This document shows positions 26,010 through 33,324 of a DNA stretch of 64,000 nt, in pieces (the stretch's first letter is position 1; each line of letters opens with the position of its first letter). The stretch lies in assembly GCF_003024155.1 (NCBI RefSeq), contig NZ_CP028136.1, forward strand, positions 3,286,001 to 3,350,000, read 5' to 3'. Made by a program: the position numbers and the translations under genes. The notes below the pieces were generated by a model. That model saw only the letters and a program-made list of their open reading frames with translations, was not told the DNA's origin and did no database searches. Source of the stretch: Christiangramia fulva. GTDB lineage: Bacteria > Bacteroidota > Bacteroidia > Flavobacteriales > Flavobacteriaceae.

Positions 26010-26888
26010 TTAACTAAAATCGTTCCAGTAATCGTAATAATTATACCACTGATGCGGGTATTTTCTCACCATTTTTTCAAGATCTTCAAGATAAGATTTT
26101 AAAATTTCCTGTGCACTAAATTTTGAAGGTTTATAGGGTCTGGCATAAAAATGATAGTGAAAATTCTTCTCGCGCATCAAATGAACGAATAAAACCGGGA
26201 TTTCATTCCTGGCCGCCAGTTTAAACGGACCCTGCGGAAATTTTACCTTTTCGCCCAGGAATTCAGTCTTATAGATTTTGGAATGTTTCAGGTAACGGTC
26301 TGCGGCAAAAACAAGTAACTCATTATTTGAAAGTGCTTCTTTCATTAAAAAAATATGGCTCAGGTCTTCCTTAAGAACAATTATTTTTACTTCAGATTTA
26401 CCGGTTATGGAGTCCAGATAACTCTTTATTTGCCGGTGCTCAAAATCGGTAACTACAAGATTTACCACTGCATTTGAATGTCTTTCAGAAAAAAAATGTT
26501 TGGCAAGGTTAAAGTTGCCGATGTGGGCGGTTAGCAAAATCCCTCCTTTCTTTTGTGCCAGCAGCGCTTCTATATTTTCCACCCCGTCAAATTCAAATGT
26601 AAATTTATCGCGCAGGCCTGAAGTAATCGCGACCCGGTCTAGCTGAATCCTTCCAAAAGTAAAATAGCTCCAGTAGACATTCAAAATAGAAGATACCAGG
26701 CTGTATTTAAGCCTTTTCCTGAAAAGATAGTAAGTGCTTTTGGTAGAATTAAAAGAAAAAATAATAAAATAGGCAGCCACAAACAGCAAAACGAAATAGG
26801 CTGCGTACAGGCCCAGTTTTTTGATAATAAAAACGTAGATCTTAAAGCCTAAAAGAGTTCCGCGAGATTTACCTTTCCATCCTGCCAT
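26010..26888 (-). CDS. LpxL/HtrB-like lysophospholipid acyltransferase family protein
   Basis: The product is 292 residues with an N-terminal membrane region (LYAAYFVLLFVAAYFIIFSF). The acyltransferase motif is at TAHIGNFNLAKHFF: His122 is present, but the usual Asp/Glu four residues later (HX4D/E) is Asn127. Later segments FAADRYLKHSK and LGEKVKFPQGPFKLAARNEIPV match the family substrate-binding blocks. In aryl-polyene loci such an enzyme is thought to attach the polyene acyl chain to a lipid at the inner membrane. One base separates it from the hotdog gene. Confidence 0.83.
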   Translation of the reverse strand: MAGWKGKSRGTLLGFKIYVFIIKKLGLYAAYFVLLFVAAYFIIFSFNSTKSTYYLFRKRLKYSLVSSILNVYWSYFTFGRIQLDRVAITSGLRDKFTFEFDGVENIEALLAQKKGGILLTAHIGNFNLAKHFFSERHSNAVVNLVVTDFEHRQIKSYLDSITGKSEVKIIVLKEDLSHIFLMKEALSNNELLVFAADRYLKHSKIYKTEFLGEKVKFPQGPFKLAARNEIPVLFVHLMREKNFHYHFYARPYKPSKFSAQEILKSYLEDLEKMVRKYPHQWYNYYDYWNDFS

Positions 26889-26892
26889 AAAT

Positions 26893-27633
26893 TCAGGAAT
26901 ATAATCCTCCGTTAATATTGATCACTTCACCGGTAATGTAAGACGATTTTTCGGAAGCCAGGAAAGAAACCAGATTCGCCACTTCTTCAGGATTACCAAA
27001 ACGGTTCATGGGAACCAGTTTTTGAAGTTCTTCCTCATTAAGATTTTCGGTCATATCAGATTTGATAAATCCAGGAGCCACCGCGTTTACGGTAACCTTA
27101 CGCTTCGCGATTTCCTGCGCCAAAGCCTTGGTTGCGGCAATTACCGCTCCTTTAGCAGCCGAATAATTTACCTGACCGGGATTTCCTTTTAAACCGGAAA
27201 GCGAAACCATGTTGATGATCCTTCCGTAACGGCTGCGCAGCATATCTTTCAGAACCGCCTGGGTAACATTATAAAATCCGTCGAGATTTGTTTTTATCAC
27301 TGAATTCCATGCCTCCTGACTGGTCCAGATAAAAAGTCCGTCTTTGGTAATTCCGGCATTATTTACCAGAACTTCAATTTTTGCCTCCCGATTTTCAGAT
27401 TTCCAGTTTTCAATGACCTTAGAAACGCCATCAAAATCGCTCACATCAAAAGGAAGCAGGCTGCATTGTACACCAGTTTCTTCAATTATTTTTGCAGTAG
27501 CTTCAGCGGCTTCTGAATTAGAATGAAAATTGAGCAGAATATTAAATCCGTCTTTCGCAAGCTGAATGGCAACGGCTTTGCCAATTCCACGAGAACCACC
27601 GGTTACCAGCGCATATTTCATATTAGTAGGCAT
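26893..27633 (-). CDS. fabG: FabG-like 3-oxoacyl-ACP reductase (SDR)
   Basis: The product is 246 residues, the usual FabG length. Cofactor motif ALVTGGSRGIGKAVA, the NNAG motif (NNAGITKDG), and the catalytic set Ser144, Tyr157 and Lys161 (QVNYSAAKGAV) are all present; the sheet-closing PGFIKSDMTENL and YITGEVININGG also fit. It should reduce 3-oxo intermediates during polyene assembly. The first ATG overlaps the lyase stop by 11 bases; a second ATG four codons later would avoid the overlap. It is a locus-dedicated reductase rather than necessarily the fatty acid housekeeping one. Confidence 0.92.
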   Translation of the reverse strand: MPTNMKYALVTGGSRGIGKAVAIQLAKDGFNILLNFHSNSEAAEATAKIIEETGVQCSLLPFDVSDFDGVSKVIENWKSENREAKIEVLVNNAGITKDGLFIWTSQEAWNSVIKTNLDGFYNVTQAVLKDMLRSRYGRIINMVSLSGLKGNPGQVNYSAAKGAVIAATKALAQEIAKRKVTVNAVAPGFIKSDMTENLNEEELQKLVPMNRFGNPEEVANLVSFLASEKSSYITGEVININGGLYS

Positions 27634-29155
27634 CGTTATTTTTCAAAAAAACTTTCAATTCATCCAATTCCTTATACAATGGCCGGTCTTCTTTAATAGG
27701 CTTAATGATCTTTCGGAAATCCTTCATTTTTAAAAGACTTACAGAAGATAATTTTTTGTCGATTTCAAGATATTCCAGTGCCTGAACAATAGTCGCCATC
27801 TCAACAGCAAGCACTTCAAAGGCATTTTCAATAACCTTTTTGGTCATTAAGGCAGAATTTGTTCCCATACTCACGATATCCTGGTTATCATTATTATTAG
27901 GAATACTATGCACATACATCGAGTTTGAAAGCATCTGGTTTTCAGCAGTGGTCGAAACCGCTGTAAACTGTGCGCCCTGCATTCCAAAATTGAGGCCCAG
28001 TTTTGCAAGGTTCACGAAGGGAGGCAGGATATTGTTTAATCGGGAATTCAGAAGATAGTTTAACTGTCTTTCAGCAAGCATGGAAGTTTTGGTCATTACC
28101 AGCCTTAGTTTATCCATTTCGAGAGAAACATAATCGCCGTGGAAGTTTCCGCCGTGATATACATGTTCGGAATCTACGTCGATAATAGGATTGTCGTTGG
28201 CTGAATTAACCTCTTCAATTAAAATCTTAAAAGAATTCTGAAGGCTGTCATAAACCGGTCCTAAAATTTGAGGCACACAGCGCAGGCTGTAATATTCCTG
28301 TACTTTTTCCTCGAAATAGAAATTTTTATCGGCGTCTTCATTATACAAATGTTCATTCCGATCACGGGTCAGACCGGAATCAGAAAGATGATTTCTCATC
28401 ATTTCGGCAATTATTTGCTGGCCTGAATGCAGTTTTGCTGAATTTAACTCTTCTGAGAGATGATCGTCATAAGCCTGAACGATCTCATTGATCACAGAAG
28501 ATGCAAAAACGCTCCAGTTTAGCAGGCGTTGAGCATGAATAAGATTTACGATCCCGATTCCCGTCATCGCAGAAGTTCCATTAATGAGCGCAAGGCCTTC
28601 ACGAATCTTCACCTCGATTGGAGAGATATTCAATTTTTCAAAAACATCTTTAGTAGAGACTCTTTTTCCCTCAAAAAAAACCTCGCCTTCACCTATCAAT
28701 ACAAGGGCAAGCTGTGCCAGCTGCACCAGATCCCCCGATGCCCCTACTCCGCCATGCTCAAAGATCACAGGGGTAATATTTTGATTTAATAAGGCTACCA
28801 TAGTTTTAGCTACGGAAGTATGGATACCCGATTTCCCGAGACACAGGGTGTTTAACCTTGCTAGCATCAACGCCTTAACAGAGATTTCATCTAAAACCCC
28901 TCCGGCTCCCGTGGCATGACTCCTAATTAAATTATACTGAAGCTGAATTCGGTCTTTATCTTCAATTTTATACTGAGCCATGGGCCCAAAACCGGTATTC
29001 ACGCCGTATATGATCTTATTTTGAGAAAAATCTTTTAAGAAATCAAAACTTTTTTCCAGCTTTGAAATAGTTGAATTATCAATTTCAACAGGTTCATTTT
29101 CAAAAAGAACCCTGTAAAAATCTTCAGCAGTAAGTGCTTTTTTGAAGTTGAGCAT
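27623..29155 (-). CDS. Tyrosine ammonia-lyase type aromatic amino acid lyase
   Basis: The product is 510 residues. The MIO prosthetic group tripeptide Ala139-Ser140-Gly141 lies in GGVGASGDLVQLA. Other family blocks: YGVNTGFGPMAQY, QYNLIRSHATGAGG (Ser79-His80 selectivity loop), YSLRCVPQILGPV, NSANDNPIIDV and SIPNNNDNQDIVSMGTN. The protein closely resembles, from memory, the characterised tyrosine ammonia-lyase of Flavobacterium johnsoniae (FjTAL), which makes 4-coumarate from tyrosine, so TAL activity is favoured over histidine ammonia-lyase despite the SH motif shared with HutH. It is the first gene of the minus-strand pigment run and would supply the aryl starter. A promoter element lies at 29209-29216. 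Confidence 0.9.
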   Translation of the reverse strand: MLNFKKALTAEDFYRVLFENEPVEIDNSTISKLEKSFDFLKDFSQNKIIYGVNTGFGPMAQYKIEDKDRIQLQYNLIRSHATGAGGVLDEISVKALMLARLNTLCLGKSGIHTSVAKTMVALLNQNITPVIFEHGGVGASGDLVQLAQLALVLIGEGEVFFEGKRVSTKDVFEKLNISPIEVKIREGLALINGTSAMTGIGIVNLIHAQRLLNWSVFASSVINEIVQAYDDHLSEELNSAKLHSGQQIIAEMMRNHLSDSGLTRDRNEHLYNEDADKNFYFEEKVQEYYSLRCVPQILGPVYDSLQNSFKILIEEVNSANDNPIIDVDSEHVYHGGNFHGDYVSLEMDKLRLVMTKTSMLAERQLNYLLNSRLNNILPPFVNLAKLGLNFGMQGAQFTAVSTTAENQMLSNSMYVHSIPNNNDNQDIVSMGTNSALMTKKVIENAFEVLAVEMATIVQALEYLEIDKKLSSVSLLKMKDFRKIIKPIKEDRPLYKELDELKVFLKNNDAY

Positions 29156-29208
29156 AAGCCTTCTTTGGAGCAGAGCTATTTATTTTAAGGTAAATGTTAA
29201 CGTTCTCA

Positions 29209-29216
29209 CAAATGTA
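29209..29216 (-). promoter_or_regulatory. -7 element of the pigment operon promoter
   Basis: On the minus strand the sequence reads TACATTTG, a full match to the Bacteroidota TAnnTTTG element. It would start transcription near 29202, about 47 bases before the lyase ATG. No good -33 TTTG is seen at 17-23 bases, which would fit a regulated or weak promoter. Confidence 0.5.
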
Positions 29217-29460
29217 AAATTTTTAAAAGGAAATCATTCATTATTCAGAGCTACTTAAACTAAAAATGAATTTATTTCAATTTCAGTGAAAAAGTGTCTC
29301 ATGGCTAAGCCGGGTTTTTTCTCCTTTTTATAAGAAAAAGTCAGGTTTTTCAAAGATCGTTCAAATAGTTTCCTATCAATTTCTCTGGGGTGCATCACCA
29401 GCCTTTTTTAGATTTATAAAACCCGGTGAAAATTTCAATTCTGAAGATAAATTTTTCTGT

Positions 29461-29468
29461 ATGTTTGT
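29461..29468 (+). promoter_or_regulatory. -7 element of the flavoprotein gene, close to its start codon
   Basis: TATGTTTG matches TAnnTTTG and ends 6 bases before the ATG at 29475. If used, transcription would begin almost at the start codon, giving a leaderless or nearly leaderless mRNA. No clear -33 element. Confidence 0.4.
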
Positions 29469-29474
29469 TTAAGG

Positions 29475-30731
29475 ATGAAGCAGCAAATTACAGATATTCT
29501 TATTATTGGCGCCGGCCCGGGAGGTATGGTGGCAGCAGGTTATCTTCATGACAAAGAAATTTCAGTTAAAGTAATTGAAAAACAGAGTTTTCCAAGGTTT
29601 GCCATTGGCGAAAGCCTTATTCCGCGATGTATGGACAATTTCGAGGAAGCCGGACTTCTTTCCGCAATTGATAAAAAAGGATACCAGAAAAAGTTTGGTG
29701 CACGATTTATCAGAGGAAATGAAACAGCGGAGTTTAATTTCAGCAAAAAATATGGTGATGGCTGGGACTGGACCTGGCAGGTTCCCCGAGCCGATTTTGA
29801 CAAAACTCTTGCTGATGAAATTCAGAAAAAAGGCATCGATATTTCTTTTGAGACCGAAGTTATTTCCGTGGAAAAGGAAAATGATGACCTCTGGAAAGTT
29901 ATCACCAAAAATAAGGAAGGGATTTCCAACAAAATCCACTCCAGATTTATCATTGATGCCAGTGGTAACGGAAGGGTTTTGGCAAAACAATTCAGATTGG
30001 AAGCGCCTCCGGAAATATATGACCATTCCTCTATATTTACACATATTAAGGAAACAGGTCGCCCAAAAGGAAAGGAGGGTCAACTCATAACTTTTGAGGT
30101 GTTAGATACCGAAACCTGGTTCTGGTATATTCCATTTTCAGATGGCATGAGCAGTATCGGTTTTGTAGCTCCAAACAAATGGTTTGAGAACTTCGAAGGA
30201 CCTGAGGAAGTGCAGTTTAAAAAAATGTTGGAAAAAACTGATTATTACAAAGGTCGATTTGATGATCATCAACCAATTTTCAAACCGGTTAAACTTCAGA
30301 ATATATCAAGAAATGTGTCCTCAATCTATGGAAAAGCATTTGCGCTTACGGGGAATGCCGCTGAATTTCTTGATCCTATTTTTTCTTCCGGCGTTGCCTT
30401 TGCCACAGAAAGCAGCCTACTCGCTGCAAAACTTGCTTTAAGAGAGCTTAATGGAGAAAGTATTAACTGGGAAGAACAATACAAAAATTATATACAAAAA
30501 GGAGTGAATGTATTTTCGGTTTACGTTAAAGAATGGTATACCGGCAGGTTGCAACGCATCTTTTTCTATGACCATCCAAACGAATCTATAAAAGAGCAAA
30601 TTTGTTCTGTACTGGCAGGCTATGTTTGGGATACCACCAATCCTTTTGTGAGGAATGCCGAGAAAATGTTGTGGAATCTGGACTATTTTATCGATTTTGA
30701 AAAAAATAAAAAGAACAATGTTTCTTCTTAA
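29475..30731 (+). CDS. FAD-dependent halogenase/monooxygenase-like oxidoreductase of the pigment locus
   Basis: The product is 418 residues. FAD-binding GAGPGGMVAAG near the N-terminus, GESLIPRCMDNFEEAG (the GExxxP-type motif of flavin-dependent halogenases and relatives), a conserved lysine before GARF (Lys73) and W215-x-W217-x-I-P (WFWYIPF), which fits the WxWxIP motif associated with flavin-dependent halogenases. LDPIFSSGVAFATESSLLA is the C-terminal FAD contact. Flexirubin-type pigments can be ring-chlorinated or ring-hydroxylated, so tailoring of the aryl head is a sensible role. Many members with this motif are not proven halogenases. It is transcribed divergently from the main pigment run. 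Confidence 0.8.
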   Translation: MKQQITDILIIGAGPGGMVAAGYLHDKEISVKVIEKQSFPRFAIGESLIPRCMDNFEEAGLLSAIDKKGYQKKFGARFIRGNETAEFNFSKKYGDGWDWTWQVPRADFDKTLADEIQKKGIDISFETEVISVEKENDDLWKVITKNKEGISNKIHSRFIIDASGNGRVLAKQFRLEAPPEIYDHSSIFTHIKETGRPKGKEGQLITFEVLDTETWFWYIPFSDGMSSIGFVAPNKWFENFEGPEEVQFKKMLEKTDYYKGRFDDHQPIFKPVKLQNISRNVSSIYGKAFALTGNAAEFLDPIFSSGVAFATESSLLAAKLALRELNGESINWEEQYKNYIQKGVNVFSVYVKEWYTGRLQRIFFYDHPNESIKEQICSVLAGYVWDTTNPFVRNAEKMLWNLDYFIDFEKNKKNNVSS

Positions 30732-30806
30732 ATTTCTGAAGTAAAGAATTTTATCTTTTAGCTTTCCAAAATTGAAAAATATAATCGCGGAAAAAAGAAT
30801 AAAAGG

Positions 30807-30838
30807 TTTGGAAGGTTTGGATGTAAAAGTTACATTTG
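30807..30838 (+). promoter_or_regulatory. Promoter for tRNA-Ser
   Basis: TTTG (30807-30810), 20-base spacer, TACATTTG (30831-30838). Both elements match the Bacteroidota consensus and the spacing is ideal. Transcription would start near 30844, about 30 bases before the tRNA. Confidence 0.7.
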
Positions 30839-30874
30839 CATCCGCAAAAAACATTGCGACGTTCATTGAACATT

Positions 30875-30958
30875 GGAGAGGTGGCAGAGTGGTAATGCAG
30901 CAGCCTGCTAAGCTGTCATCCTTTATTGGATGCCCGGGTTCGAATCCCGGTCTCTCCG
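30875..30958 (+). tRNA. tRNA-Ser (anticodon GCT)
   Basis: The 84-base sequence folds as a class II tRNA: acceptor GGAGAGG/TCTCTCC, a short D stem (GCA/TGC), anticodon arm with loop CTGCTAA (anticodon GCT, decoding AGC/AGU), a long variable arm CATCC...GGATG typical of serine tRNA, and a T arm with GTTCGAATC. CCA is not encoded. Confidence 0.96.
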
Positions 30959-31009
30959 CTGAGATTTTTAGTCTGCGGATTTTTATTCTCTTTTTCTTTT
31001 GAAAAAACC

Positions 31010-31141
31010 GGGATAAACTTCCTCCGCTTCCCGGCTGCTTTTTAGGTGATTTGGAACGGAAAGGACTAAAAATATTGAATAATAGCTTCAGCTATTTCGG
31101 GGTGTAGCCCTTCGACAAAACTCTTACAGAGATTTTGCTCA
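31010..31141 (+). repeat. Degenerate tandem repeat unit 1 upstream of tRNA-Pro
   Basis: First of three related units. It holds GGATAAACT...CCGCTTCCCGG, TTGGAAC, a hairpin AATAGC-TTCA-GCTATT (31081-31096) and then CGGGGTGTAG (31098-31107), which equals the first ten bases of tRNA-Pro, followed by unrelated CTTCGACAAAACTC-type sequence. No complete tRNA can be formed. The most diverged of the three. Confidence 0.75.
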
Positions 31142-31259
31142 GGATAAACTCCGCCCGGTTCCCGGTCTACTTTTATTAAGCATTTGGAACCTGAAATTTT
31201 GAATTTTGAATAAAATAGCATCAGCTATTTATTCGGGGTGTAGTCTCTCGACAAGCTCG
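31142..31259 (+). repeat. Degenerate tandem repeat unit 2 upstream of tRNA-Pro
   Basis: Shares AACTCCGCCCGGTTCCCG and GGAACCTGAAATTTTGAAT exactly with unit 3. Contains hairpin AAATAGC-ATCA-GCTATTT (31213-31230) and the tRNA-Pro 5' decamer CGGGGTGTAG (31234-31243), after which it diverges into a CTCGACAAGCTCGAG palindrome. Confidence 0.8.
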
Positions 31260-31358
31260 AGATGAACTCCGCCCGGTTCCCGTGCTACTTAATTAGTTGT
31301 CTGGAACCTGAAATTTTGAATATTGAATAAAAATTGCGACAGCAATTTTCTCGGGGTG
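31260..31358 (+). repeat. Repeat unit 3, running into the functional tRNA-Pro
   Basis: Same order as unit 2, with hairpin AAAATTGC-GACA-GCAATTTT (31330-31349) in place of the TAGC/GCTA stem, then the real tRNA-Pro from 31352. The stem bases differ from units 1 and 2 on both sides in a pairing-preserving way. Confidence 0.8.
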
Positions 31359-31426
31359 TAGCGTAGCCCGGTTATCGCGCCTGCTTTGGGAGCAGGAGGC
31401 CGCAGGTTCGAATCCTGCCACCCCGA
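31352..31426 (+). tRNA. tRNA-Pro (anticodon TGG)
   Basis: 75 bases: acceptor CGGGGTG/CACCCCG with discriminator A, D arm with AGCCCGGTTATCGCG, anticodon stem CCTGC/GCAGG with loop TTTGGGA (anticodon TGG at 31387-31389), T arm GCAGGTTCGAATCCTGC. CCA is not encoded. No separate strong promoter is seen directly upstream, so it may be read through from the tRNA-Ser promoter. Confidence 0.96.
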
Positions 31427-31433
31427 CGAAAGT

Positions 31434-31463
31434 AAGCCTTGCACAAAAGTGTGAGGCTTTTTT
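31434..31463 (+). terminator. Rho-independent terminator after tRNA-Pro
   Basis: AAGCCTTGCAC-AAAA-GTGTGAGGCTT followed by a T run: an 11-pair stem with two G-T pairs, directly after the tRNA. Confidence 0.85.
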
Positions 31464-31495
31464 GTATTCGAAATTTAAAGAAATTAGCCGCTGTC

Positions 31496-31524
31496 CCCCG
31501 AAGCTTCGGGGCTGCCACCCCGAC
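31496..31524. repeat. Palindrome plus duplicated 3' end of tRNA-Pro
   Basis: A perfect 16-base palindrome CCCCGAAGCTTCGGGG (31496-31511) is followed by CTGCCACCCCGAC (31512-31524), identical to the tRNA-Pro 3' end plus one base (31415-31427). About 15 bases further on, ACGAAAGT...GGGAGACTTTTA echoes the sequence after the real tRNA. It looks like a second, partial copy of the tRNA 3' end and terminator. Confidence 0.65.
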
Positions 31525-31580
31525 CAAATCCAAGCTCTGAACGAAAGTGGGAGACTTTTATTTATTTCAAGATATTCAGT

Positions 31581-32585
31581 TTACCTATTTACAAAATTAT
31601 GATGCTGAGTGGCGGTAAAATAGTCCCTGAAAACCTGGTTTAATTCCTGATTCTCACTACAGGCTCTCATTCCCAGGGCCGGGTAAATTTTAATAATTGC
31701 TTCAGAAAGATTTCTAACAGAATTTGAGGCTGATTTATGGATTTCCTCAATTTTATTACCTCCTATAGGCTTCTTTTTTGATATAACAGCTTCAAGTTCC
31801 TCTGCATAGTTAAACAACATCTTATCCGCAATTTTCAGTTCATGCATTAACATATCCAGGTAGTTACATTTTGTCAGATTTTTAGCCTCTTTATGAAAAT
31901 GATGGGCCATACCGATATAATTAACCCATAAAGTAAGATCAGCAAACACTCTAAAAGGTAGTTGGAAAATTGCTTGAGGCTGATGGAATCGGTCATACTC
32001 AAAGCTATACTCCTCTCCCACCAGTACATCATGTACTTTAAAAGAGTTTGTAAGCGTTGCCTTAAGTCCCATTGCCCGCCAGTCTGATATGATCGTTATC
32101 TTATCTTTTGGCAGAATAAAAGAAAGAAACTTCTCTGATCCATCTTCATTTTTCAAAGGAACGCCATTTTCGATGATACTGGCATTCAGCGTGAAATGGC
32201 TTAAATAATGTGAGCCGGTAGCATAGTTCCAATCCCCGGAAATCCGGTATTTTTCGCCAACCTTTTCGGCAGTCCCTTTTATAGCTCCACTGCCTCCAAG
32301 ACAGGTAGCTTTTGGGTTGTTAAAGATTTTCTTTATGGTTCCCTCCTTCAGATTACCCACAAAATAATTGGCTCCGCTGCATAAAGTGATCGTCCAGCCA
32401 AGACTTCCGTCAATTTTAGAAACTTCGCGGAGCATCTGAAGTCCTTCACTGAGGTTCATCTCCAGGCCGCCGTAGGTTTTAGGCACCCAGATATTCCATA
32501 GATTCTCAGATTGGATCCAGTTTAAAATATCAGCGGTAAATTCCTCAATTCCGAAACATTTTTCTCTAAGCTTCTGCGTATTCAT
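31581..32585 (-). CDS. Acyl-CoA-dehydrogenase-fold flavoprotein
   Basis: The product is 334 residues, somewhat shorter than typical acyl-CoA dehydrogenases (about 380). The N-terminal helical domain (IWVPKTYGGLEMNLSEGLQM) and the middle beta-domain (SGAIKGTAEKVGEKYRISGDWNYATGS, DWRAMGLKATLTNSFKV) match the ACAD/group D flavin monooxygenase fold. The C-terminal helical bundle lacks an obvious catalytic Glu region that I can place. It could be a monooxygenase or desaturase. It is the second gene behind a TPP riboswitch and overlaps the pnuT-like gene by 20 bases, so expression should respond to thiamine, which is unusual for this family. Confidence 0.75.
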   Translation of the reverse strand: MNTQKLREKCFGIEEFTADILNWIQSENLWNIWVPKTYGGLEMNLSEGLQMLREVSKIDGSLGWTITLCSGANYFVGNLKEGTIKKIFNNPKATCLGGSGAIKGTAEKVGEKYRISGDWNYATGSHYLSHFTLNASIIENGVPLKNEDGSEKFLSFILPKDKITIISDWRAMGLKATLTNSFKVHDVLVGEEYSFEYDRFHQPQAIFQLPFRVFADLTLWVNYIGMAHHFHKEAKNLTKCNYLDMLMHELKIADKMLFNYAEELEAVISKKKPIGGNKIEEIHKSASNSVRNLSEAIIKIYPALGMRACSENQELNQVFRDYFTATQHHNFVNR

Positions 32586-33171
32586 TATTTTCCTGATTTT
32601 TTAACAACCTTCTCCATTTCAAATAACCTGATATACCTACAAAAAACAGAAAGACCGTTAAACCTGCGTAGATATAGAGTTCTTTATAAATTAATAAAGG
32701 GATTGAAATGATATTGCTGATATTTAAATAAATCCAGTTCTCCATTTTTCGTCTTGCCATAAGCCACATTCCGGCCCAGGCAAAAGCACTCACTATGGCA
32801 TCCCAGTATGGAACATCTGAATTTGTATGGGCATTTAACCAGTAACTCATAAATATAAAGCAACCGGTGACAATTAAAACCGCAATAAGATGTTCTCTTT
32901 TATGGGAATAAGAGATAGGTGTATGTTTCTTTTCCTTTCCAAATTTCCAGTAAAACCATCCGTAGATGCTCATTGCGAGATAATACAGATTTAACAAAAT
33001 ATCTGCATAAAGCCGCGATTGATAGAGCACCCATAAACTAATAAGAATGGAAATTATTCCGAATAAGTAATTATGAATGTTATTTTGGCGCGCCAACAGA
33101 ACCTGAATAACGCCGAAAATGGTTCCTATGGCCTGAAGCCAGGTTAAATGCATAAAAAAATCCTCGTACAT
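32566..33171 (-). CDS. pnuT: PnuC-family transporter, probably PnuT (thiamine uptake)
   Basis: The product is 201 residues with about seven hydrophobic segments. PnuC-family signs: WLQAIGTIFGVIQVLLARQNN at the start, NYLFGIISILISLW, YYLAMSIYGWFYWKFGK, and the late NWIYLNISNIISIPLLIYKE motif. PnuC members take up nicotinamide riboside by facilitated diffusion; the PnuT subgroup takes up thiamine and is recognised by TPP riboswitch control. The riboswitch immediately upstream here favours PnuT. The start is the first ATG; a second in-frame ATG six codons later is possible. Confidence 0.88.
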   Translation of the reverse strand: MYEDFFMHLTWLQAIGTIFGVIQVLLARQNNIHNYLFGIISILISLWVLYQSRLYADILLNLYYLAMSIYGWFYWKFGKEKKHTPISYSHKREHLIAVLIVTGCFIFMSYWLNAHTNSDVPYWDAIVSAFAWAGMWLMARRKMENWIYLNISNIISIPLLIYKELYIYAGLTVFLFFVGISGYLKWRRLLKNQENNEYAEA

Positions 33172-33234
33172 TGTTTAAATTTTAATCAATGAAATGAGGG
33201 GATGAACCAAATTGAAGAAAACTTCAATAATAAA

Positions 33235-33316
33235 TCCCTACGCCAGTATTATCCGGATCAGGTGTGAAGCATAGCTTCCGGGTATCATCTCAGCCTGCGT
33301 AAAGCAAGCACCCCAT
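33235..33316 (-). ncRNA. TPP (thiamine pyrophosphate) riboswitch
   Basis: On the minus strand the region shows the THI-box core: GGGGTGC at the 5' end, CTGAGATGATACCC, then ACCTGATCCGGATAATACT and a closing GCGTAGGGA. All canonical TPP-binding blocks are present in order. It lies about 64 bases before the pnuT-like ATG and just after a -7 element. TPP binding should reduce expression of the transporter and the downstream flavoprotein. Confidence 0.96.
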
Positions 33317-33324
33317 TGTAGTTT

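Larger units (their letters stand above)
29156..29474. other. Divergent promoter region between the pigment run and the flavoprotein gene
   Basis: These 319 bases hold no credible gene. They contain -7 type elements for both directions (29209-29216 minus, 29461-29468 plus), a GTTAAC/AACGTT overlapping palindrome around 29196-29204 near the lyase start site, and otherwise AT-rich sequence. A shared regulator binding here could control the whole locus, but no clear operator pair is seen. Confidence 0.6.

Noticed and set aside
27623..29155. Assignment of the lyase as histidine ammonia-lyase from the Ser-His motif at residues 79-80
   Set aside because: Whole-protein similarity to FjTAL and the pigment context favour tyrosine; HAL would be expected beside hut genes.
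31098..31243. Extra tRNA-Pro genes in repeat units 1 and 2
   Set aside because: Only the first ten bases match; no D, anticodon or T arm follows.
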